DNA of 12,200 nucleotides from assembly GCA_937906975.1 (NCBI GenBank), contig CALCUN010000008.1, positions 1 to 12,200 on the forward strand. Reading direction: 5' to 3'. Positions within the stretch are counted from its first letter, which is position 1, and the number at the start of each line of letters is the position of its first letter. Made by a program: the position numbers and the translations under genes. This document shows, in pieces, positions 7,047 to 12,200 of the stretch. Below the pieces are notes generated by a model, which was not told the origin of the DNA, did not search any database, and saw nothing but the letters and a program-made list of their open reading frames with translations. This DNA comes from an uncultured Bacteroidales bacterium (GTDB taxonomy: Bacteria > Bacteroidota > Bacteroidia > Bacteroidales > P3).

Positions 7047-9167
7047 ATGAAACAAATAATTCAAGATCTTAAGTCGGGTGCAACAATATTAGAGGAAGTT
7101 CCTGTTCCTCAAGTGAAAACGGGTTGTGTGTTGATTAAAACAACTCGTACTTTGGTGTCGTTAGGTACTGAGCGTATGTTAGTTGAATTTGGTAAAGCTA
7201 ACCTTATCGACAAGGCTCGTCAACAACCTGATAAAGTGAAACAAGTGTTGGATAAATTGAAAACAGATGGTATTCAACCAACACTTGAAGCTGTGTTTAA
7301 TAAATTAGGTCAACCTCTGCCTCTTGGATATTGTAATGTAGGTCGTGTTGTTGCAGTGGGTAAAGGTGTAACTGAATTTGTTGTGGGTGACCGTGTTGCT
7401 TCTAATGGTAATCATGCTGAGTTTGTTTGTGTGCCTAAAAATTTAGTTGCTAAAATTCCAGATAATGTGACTGATGATGAGGCTGCTTTTACTGTGATTG
7501 GATCTATAGGTTTGCAAGGTATCCGTTTGTTAAATCCTCAACTTGGTGAAACTATTGTGGTAACTGGTTTAGGTTTAATTGGCTTGGTAGTAGCTCAATT
7601 GCTTAAAGCTAATGGGTGCAATATTATTGGTATTGATTTTGACCAACAAAAGGTGGATATGGCTGCGTCTAAAGGTGTTGTGGCTATTAATCCTGCTAAA
7701 GGTGTTGACCCAGTGAAATTTGTTGAGGAGTTTACTAATGGTATTGGTGCTGATGGTGTGATTATTACGGCTTCGAATAAGTCTGATGAAATTATTCATC
7801 AAGCGTGTGAAATGTCAAGAAAAAGAGGTCGTATAATTTTGGTGGGTGTGATAGGTTTAAATATGCGTCGTGATGATTTTTATAAGAAAGAGTTGACTTT
7901 CCAAGTTTCTTGTTCTTATGGTGCTGGTCGCTATGATGAGGAATATGAAAATAAAGGGCATGACTATCCATTGGCTTATGTGCGTTGGACTGAAAAACGC
8001 AACTTTGAAACTATCTTGAATACTATTGCGGCTGGTGGATTGGATGTGAAATCGCTAATTACAGAGTCTGTAGATTTGAAGGATTATCTTGAAATTTATG
8101 GAGATATGCGCAAACAAGGTTCAATAGCCTCGATTATTAAATTTCCAGAGGAGCAAAAAATGGATAGTGTGGTTGCTGTTGAGGGTAAAAGTTTTGTTGC
8201 CGGTAGAGGAAAAATTGGTATTATTGGTGCTGGTAATTATACCTCATCAATGGTTGTGCCTTGTTTGAATAAGGCGCAAGCAAAGATTAAATATATTGCA
8301 AGTGCTGGTGGCTTGAATGCTAAAATTTTGGCTAAAAAAGCTAATGCTGAATGTGCTACATCTGATTATCATGAAATATTGAAAGATGACGAGGTAGATT
8401 TGGTAATTGTGACAACTCGCCATAATTTGCATGCTAAAATGGTTTTAGAAACATTAAAAGCTAATAAGAGTGTTTTTGTCGAAAAACCTTTGTGTTTAAA
8501 TGAAGAAGAATTGGATGAGATTATTAATACTTACAAAGGGGTGAATGAAGGTGTTACTGTGAATGTTGGTTTTAATCGTAGATTTTCTCCTTTTGCAATA
8601 AAGTTAAAACAATTAGTTGGTAACGGACCCAAAAATATTGTGGCAACTATGAATGCCGGTTTTATTCCTGCAGATGTGTGGGTGCATGATTTGGAAGTTG
8701 GGGGTGGTCGTATTATTGGTGAGGCGTGTCACTTTATTGATTTGTGTTCTTATATTGCAGATAGTGAGGTAGTCGCAGTATGTATGAATGCGATGGGTGA
8801 AAATCCAGAGGAAAATACAGACAATGCAACTATATTGTTGAAATATGCAAATGGAACAAATGCTGTAATTAATTATTTTGCAAATGGTTCAAAATCTTAT
8901 GCTAAAGAGCGTGTTGAGGTGTTTGCTCAAGAAAAAGTTTTTGTTCTTGATAATTGGCGTAAATTAACAGGTTTTGGTGTTAAAGGTTTTTCTAAAATGT
9001 CGGGAACAATGGATAAAGGACAGAAAATGCAATTTGCAACTATTAATGAACGCATCCAAAAGGGAGGCACAGCTTTGATTCCTTTTGAAAGTATCGTAAA
9101 TACTACTCGAGCTTCGTTTGCTGCTATTCAATCTTTGAAAGAGGGCAAATGGATTGAAATTAAATAA
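7047..9167 (+). CDS. Two-domain oxidoreductase: MDR-type dehydrogenase fused to Gfo/Idh/MocA
   Basis: A 706-residue fusion of two NAD(P)-dependent oxidoreductases, known in databases as bi-domain-containing oxidoreductase. Residues 1 to about 370 resemble zinc-type medium-chain dehydrogenases, with GDRVASNGNHAEFV, the cofactor motif GLGLIG at 174-179 and GADGVIITAS. Residues about 387-700 are Gfo/Idh/MocA-like, with a second Rossmann motif GAGNYT at 394-399 and the signature EKP at 479-481 containing the usual catalytic Lys480. The NVGFNRRFSP and GGGRIIGEACHFIDL blocks follow. In the first half the usual zinc-ligand GHE is replaced by GYC, and the four-cysteine structural zinc site is absent. 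This half may therefore work without zinc or be mainly structural. It starts 10 bp after the amidotransferase gene and ends 2 bp before the heparinase-like gene. A redox step on a nucleotide sugar or uronate is the likely role; the substrate is unknown. Confidence 0.9.
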   Translation: MKQIIQDLKSGATILEEVPVPQVKTGCVLIKTTRTLVSLGTERMLVEFGKANLIDKARQQPDKVKQVLDKLKTDGIQPTLEAVFNKLGQPLPLGYCNVGRVVAVGKGVTEFVVGDRVASNGNHAEFVCVPKNLVAKIPDNVTDDEAAFTVIGSIGLQGIRLLNPQLGETIVVTGLGLIGLVVAQLLKANGCNIIGIDFDQQKVDMAASKGVVAINPAKGVDPVKFVEEFTNGIGADGVIITASNKSDEIIHQACEMSRKRGRIILVGVIGLNMRRDDFYKKELTFQVSCSYGAGRYDEEYENKGHDYPLAYVRWTEKRNFETILNTIAAGGLDVKSLITESVDLKDYLEIYGDMRKQGSIASIIKFPEEQKMDSVVAVEGKSFVAGRGKIGIIGAGNYTSSMVVPCLNKAQAKIKYIASAGGLNAKILAKKANAECATSDYHEILKDDEVDLVIVTTRHNLHAKMVLETLKANKSVFVEKPLCLNEEELDEIINTYKGVNEGVTVNVGFNRRFSPFAIKLKQLVGNGPKNIVATMNAGFIPADVWVHDLEVGGGRIIGEACHFIDLCSYIADSEVVAVCMNAMGENPEENTDNATILLKYANGTNAVINYFANGSKSYAKERVEVFAQEKVFVLDNWRKLTGFGVKGFSKMSGTMDKGQKMQFATINERIQKGGTALIPFESIVNTTRASFAAIQSLKEGKWIEIK

Positions 9168-9169
9168 TT

Positions 9170-10726
9170 ATGAACCTCAAACTTCTTATACATACTTTGC
9201 GTCATTTGCGATTGCGTCAGGTTTGTTATCAGGTGCGATATAGGTTGCTGAAGCCTAAATTTGTTGCGCATCGGGTGACAAATGCAGTTGTGCGTTGTAA
9301 TGTGACGAAAGGGGTGGATAGGTATCTCTGTTGTGAGGGTGAAAAGCTGAATTTTTTAAATATAACCGACGATTTCAGGGGGTGGACCGATACCTCAAAG
9401 GGTATGCTTTGGGCTTATAACCTCAATTATATGGATTGGATTAATCAGCCTAATATGCCATATGAAATTGGAACTGAATGGATTGATTATTTTATATCTA
9501 ATTTGCCATCTAACTCGGTTGGTCAAGATCCATACCCGATAGCTTTGCGTGCTATAAATTGGATTAAATTTATCACTAAATATTGGGATGATATCCCTAC
9601 CGAGAAACGCACAGAATGGTGTAATTCGTTGTACTCGCAATATCAATTACTGATTAAGAAGCTTGAATATCACCTATTGGCTAACCATCTGCTTGAGGAT
9701 GTTTATTCGCTATTTATTGGAGCTATATTTTTTCGCAATGAAAAAATATACAAACTTTCAACAAAGTTATTGAGAAGAGAATTAAATGAACAAATTCTAA
9801 AAGATGGTGCACATTATGAACAATCTGTTATGTATCATATAATATTGTTGGAAAGGTTGTTGGATTGTTATAATTTTTCTTTCAATAATATATGTTTTGT
9901 TGGTCAAGATAGGATAAATGATTTCTTGTATCAAAAGGCTAAGTTAATGCTAGGTCACTTAGATTCTATAAAATATATAGATTATTCTTTCCCTCTATTT
10001 AATGATGCAGCTATAGGCATTGCTCCATCTATAAATGATGTGTTTAATTATGCGAAACGTCTTAATATTGAATGGGAATCTATCAATTTGTCGTATTCTG
10101 GTTATAGACGAATGCAAAATAATTGTTTTGAAGCGACTATAGACGTTGGTAACATTATGGCCTCGTATCAACCAGGTCATTCTCACGCAGATACTTTTAA
10201 TTACGAATTGCGTATCAACGGAATGCCATTTGTTGTTGATACAGGTATATCAACTTATAATAAAACAAAACGGCGCCAATATGAGCGTAGTTCTGTTGCT
10301 CATAATGTAGTTGTTATTGATAATCTCAATTCTAGTGAGGTATGGGGAGGATTTCGAGTGGGACGAAGAGCAAAAGTTAAGTTGATAAAAGATTGTCGTG
10401 ATAATATAATAGCTATTCATAATGGATATTCTAAATATGGTGACATAGAGCGTTCTTTTGAAATAAGAGAAGATGAATTTATTATCAAAGATTTAGTGAA
10501 ATATAAGACAGAAGCTATCAGTTACATTCATTTTGCTCCAGATATTGATGTTAATGTGGTTGAAAATAAACTTATAACAACATTAGCAGAGATAAATATT
10601 ATTGGGGTTAGTAAAATAGAAATTGTGGAAAATACTATTTCTGAAGAATATAATAAATTTAAACCTATAAAGGTAGCAAAATTATATTTTGAATCTGAGT
10701 TGATTTATAGTATACTTAAAATATAG
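9170..10726 (+). CDS. Heparinase II/III-family protein (polysaccharide lyase fold)
   Basis: A 518-residue protein of the heparinase II/III group, whose characterised members cleave uronic-acid polysaccharides by beta-elimination. The N-terminal half (about 1-300) is the alpha-helical toroid with YPIALRAINWIKF, HLLANHLLED (168-177) and DGAHYEQSVMYH (212-223), all well kept in the family. The C-terminal half is the beta-sandwich with PGHSHADTFNYEL (His337, His339, Asp341) and RSSVAHNVVV (Arg373, His378, Asn379). The catalytic and metal-site regions therefore look intact. The N-terminus MNLKLLIHTLRHLRLRQ is basic and amphipathic, with no hydrophobic core or cleavage site, so the protein is predicted to stay in the cytoplasm or at the inner face of the membrane, unlike secreted lyases. 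It lies 2 bp from both neighbours. It may edit or trim a lipid-linked glycan, or use the fold for another reaction on uronates. Family call firm, function open. Confidence 0.87.
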   Translation: MNLKLLIHTLRHLRLRQVCYQVRYRLLKPKFVAHRVTNAVVRCNVTKGVDRYLCCEGEKLNFLNITDDFRGWTDTSKGMLWAYNLNYMDWINQPNMPYEIGTEWIDYFISNLPSNSVGQDPYPIALRAINWIKFITKYWDDIPTEKRTEWCNSLYSQYQLLIKKLEYHLLANHLLEDVYSLFIGAIFFRNEKIYKLSTKLLRRELNEQILKDGAHYEQSVMYHIILLERLLDCYNFSFNNICFVGQDRINDFLYQKAKLMLGHLDSIKYIDYSFPLFNDAAIGIAPSINDVFNYAKRLNIEWESINLSYSGYRRMQNNCFEATIDVGNIMASYQPGHSHADTFNYELRINGMPFVVDTGISTYNKTKRRQYERSSVAHNVVVIDNLNSSEVWGGFRVGRRAKVKLIKDCRDNIIAIHNGYSKYGDIERSFEIREDEFIIKDLVKYKTEAISYIHFAPDIDVNVVENKLITTLAEINIIGVSKIEIVENTISEEYNKFKPIKVAKLYFESELIYSILKI

Positions 10727-10728
10727 TT

Positions 10729-11928
10729 ATGAGGATTTTAATTGTCTCTGAAAGATTTTTTCCTGAAGTTGGCGCAGCACCAACTCGTTTAAAAAATATG
10801 CTTGATGGATTAAAAACGTTTGGCAACGATGTTGATGTGTTAACAAGTTTGCCAAATTATCCAAAAGGGGAAATATTTGAAGGCTACAAAGGACGAATTT
10901 CTGTGTCTGAAAATATAGATAATAGTAATATTTATAGATATTGGACTTATGCTACAATTTCTCCAAGTCCTGTAAAAAGGGCTATTAATATGATGTCTTT
11001 TGCTGTAATGATTTGGTTATTCGCTTTTAGAGTTAAAAAATGTAAATCTTATGATAGAGTGATAATCCAAACCCCTACATTATTTGCAGCAGTATCTTCC
11101 TTGATATTATTTAGATATGTATATAAAAGGAAGTGTGTTTTGAACGTATCTGATATTTGGCCTTCAACAGCTGTTGATATGGGAGCTATGAGAGCCGGAA
11201 GTTTAGCTCATAAGGTGATGCTTAAATGTGAAAAATTTTTGTATGTAAAATCAGATGCAATTTTAGGACAATCAAAAGAAATACTTGAACATATACATAG
11301 TAAATTCTCAAATAAGTCGTTGTTTTTGTATAGAAATTTACAAAAAGACAGCAACTATTCTATTATGCCTGATAGACAAAAACATAAAACATTAAAACTT
11401 GTGTTTGCTGGAATGTTAGGTGTCGCTCAGAATGTATATGAAATTGTACAAAAAATTGATTTTAGTTCTTTAAATGTTGAATTCCATATTTATGGAATGG
11501 GAAATCAGTATGATAAATTGTTAGAATTTTCAAAAAATAATCCGAATGCAAATGTTTTTGTGCACGGATCTATTCCAAAAGAAAAAATGAATGAAATTTA
11601 TTCTTTTGTTGATGTGGCAATAGTTCCTTTATGTGTAAGAATTTATGGAGCGTTTCCAAGTAAAATTTATGATATTTTACCAATGGGATTGCCTATATTG
11701 TTTTGTGGGGATGGTGAGCCTGCAAAATTTATTATGGATAATAACATAGGGTTCGTTTCAAAAGCAGGAGATTATAAAGCGTTGAAAGAAAATATAATTA
11801 AGTTTAGGGATATGGATGCTGTTACTTATAGGAATATGAGTAGAAATTGTATTGGTTTATCGCAAGAAGAATTGAATTTTGAAACACAAATTAAAGATGT
11901 CATAAAATTCTTGAAAGAGGTGGAGTAA
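10729..11928 (+). CDS. WbuB-like GT4 glycosyltransferase
   Basis: A 399-residue GT-B-fold glycosyltransferase of the GT4 WbuB-like subgroup, often found in O-antigen and capsule loci and thought to add HexNAc-type or deoxy sugars to lipid-linked intermediates. The N-terminus MRILIVSERFFPEVGAAPTR (E13, G15, R20) followed by VDVLTSLPNYPKG is the subgroup signature. Two hydrophobic stretches, MSFAVMIWLFAF near residues 89-100 and FAAVSSLILF near 118-127, may dip into the membrane. NVSDIWPSTAVD is also typical. The second Rossmann half begins at LKLVFAGMLGVAQNV. The donor site is YGAFPSKIYDILPMGLPILF (306-325), where Lys312 and Asp315 replace the classical glutamates, as in other WbuB-like proteins. 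It follows the heparinase-like gene by 2 bp and is the last gene before the terminator. Substrates are not predictable from sequence. Confidence 0.87.
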   Translation: MRILIVSERFFPEVGAAPTRLKNMLDGLKTFGNDVDVLTSLPNYPKGEIFEGYKGRISVSENIDNSNIYRYWTYATISPSPVKRAINMMSFAVMIWLFAFRVKKCKSYDRVIIQTPTLFAAVSSLILFRYVYKRKCVLNVSDIWPSTAVDMGAMRAGSLAHKVMLKCEKFLYVKSDAILGQSKEILEHIHSKFSNKSLFLYRNLQKDSNYSIMPDRQKHKTLKLVFAGMLGVAQNVYEIVQKIDFSSLNVEFHIYGMGNQYDKLLEFSKNNPNANVFVHGSIPKEKMNEIYSFVDVAIVPLCVRIYGAFPSKIYDILPMGLPILFCGDGEPAKFIMDNNIGFVSKAGDYKALKENIIKFRDMDAVTYRNMSRNCIGLSQEELNFETQIKDVIKFLKEVE

Positions 11929-11974
11929 AAAATATTTCGTTTCAATCTTAATGGTTTATATATTTTAATAATGA

Positions 11975-12058
11975 GACATTTACAAAGTTTTCAAAACTTT
12001 GCCACGTCTTGATTTAGAAAAAGATGTAGAAACGTTTAATAAGGAATACAACGCTTAG
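11975..12058 (+). other. Coding-like 27-codon segment without start, possible gene remnant
   Basis: Downstream of the last glycosyltransferase one frame, opened by a TGA at 11972-11974, reads DIYKVFKTLPRLDLEKDVET and then FNKEYNA before a TAG at 12056-12058. The charged, protein-like composition resembles the C-terminal end of a gene more than random AT-rich spacer, but there is no start codon in frame and no recognisable family. It may be the decayed tail of a gene lost when the locus was rearranged, or chance. Confidence 0.15.
11983..12001. repeat. Perfect 9-bp palindrome with 1-base centre
   Basis: CAAAGTTTT (11983-11991) and AAAACTTTG (11993-12001) are exact inverted copies around a single C. 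The loop is too short for a normal RNA hairpin, and no T run follows, so this is not an obvious terminator. It could be a protein-binding palindrome or a coincidence in AT-rich spacer. It lies between the last operon gene and the strong terminator. Confidence 0.4.
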
Positions 12059-12076
12059 AAAGATAATATTTTTATT

Positions 12077-12124
12077 AAAAAAGCGTGCAAGGGCTTCGAG
12101 AGAAGATTTCTTGCACGCTTTTTT
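12077..12124. terminator. Strong bidirectional intrinsic terminator
   Basis: AAAAAAGCGTGCAAG (12077-12091) is exactly complementary to CTTGCACGCTTTTTT (12110-12124), a 15-bp stem. The A run on the left and T run on the right make it work in both directions. The 18-base interior can form a further CTTC/GAAG helix (12094-12097 with 12102-12105) capped by the GNRA-type loop GAGA. It lies 148 bp after the last glycosyltransferase gene and would end the polysaccharide operon on the + strand and a convergent transcript on the - strand. Confidence 0.92.
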
Positions 12125-12154
12125 GTTGTTAAAAACATAAGTTGCTTTTTCTCT

Positions 12155-12200
12155 CTATTGAGGAACAAAATATAATGCTGTTGTATCGTAGCCTCTTTCT
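12155..12200 (-). CDS. Possible C-terminal end of a convergent gene (truncated by window edge)
   Basis: Read on the - strand from the window edge, one frame gives ERGYDTTALYFVPQ and then a TAG stop at 12155-12157. The 14 codons look protein-like and the stop lies about 30 bp before the symmetrical terminator, where a convergent gene would be expected to end. An open stretch this short can arise by chance, and I do not recognise the family. The next bases outside the window would settle it. Confidence 0.4.
   Translation of the reverse strand, partial: ERGYDTTALYFVPQ

Noticed and set aside
1..12200. CRISPR array, tRNA, rRNA, insertion sequence or defence system
   Set aside because: No regularly spaced repeats, transposase motifs, tRNA-like cloverleaf sequence or defence-protein signatures were seen. 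All sizeable genes fit surface-polysaccharide biosynthesis.

Overview
The window is most of one polysaccharide (O-antigen or capsule type) biosynthesis operon from a low-GC Bacteroidota, probably a member of the Bacteroidales. The taxonomic call is inference. It rests on the AT-rich coding sequence, A/T-rich leaders without a clear Shine-Dalgarno before nearly every start, and the style of the encoded families. Every confident gene lies on the + strand.

Layout. 1-221 is the 3' end of galE (UDP-glucose 4-epimerase), followed by a terminator-like hairpin at 316-355. Nine intact genes then run from 390 to 11928 with gaps of 2 to 38 bp and one 4-bp overlap: wecC, wecB, a tviB/wbpO-type nucleotide-sugar dehydrogenase, a CatB-like hexapeptide O-acetyltransferase, a GT4-type glycosyltransferase, a WbuX/WbpG/PseA-family N-acetyl sugar amidotransferase, a 706-residue fusion of a medium-chain dehydrogenase with a Gfo/Idh/MocA oxidoreductase, a heparinase II/III-family protein without a signal peptide, and a WbuB-like GT4 glycosyltransferase. 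A very strong, symmetrical terminator at 12077-12124 closes the unit. Just beyond it, on the - strand, is what may be the last 14 codons of a convergent gene.

How the genes fit together. WecB converts UDP-GlcNAc to UDP-ManNAc and WecC oxidises that to UDP-ManNAcA. The TviB-like enzyme should oxidise a second UDP-HexNAc to UDP-GlcNAcA or UDP-GalNAcA. The glycan is therefore predicted to be acidic, with N-acetylated uronic acids, and is probably further decorated by O-acetylation and by an amidino or amide group from the amidotransferase. Two GT4 enzymes are present for assembly. No initiating phosphoglycosyltransferase, Wzx flippase, Wzy polymerase, Wzz or HisH/HisF partner is encoded here, so this is the 3' part of a larger locus or it relies on genes elsewhere.

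The least understood part is the final block: amidotransferase, two-domain oxidoreductase, apparently cytoplasmic heparinase-fold protein and WbuB-like transferase, with the last three genes only 2 bp apart. Codon use changes sharply along the operon. The tviB-like gene is rich in A- and C-ending codons, while the amidotransferase and two-domain oxidoreductase genes are T/G-biased, which suggests assembly from modules of different origin.
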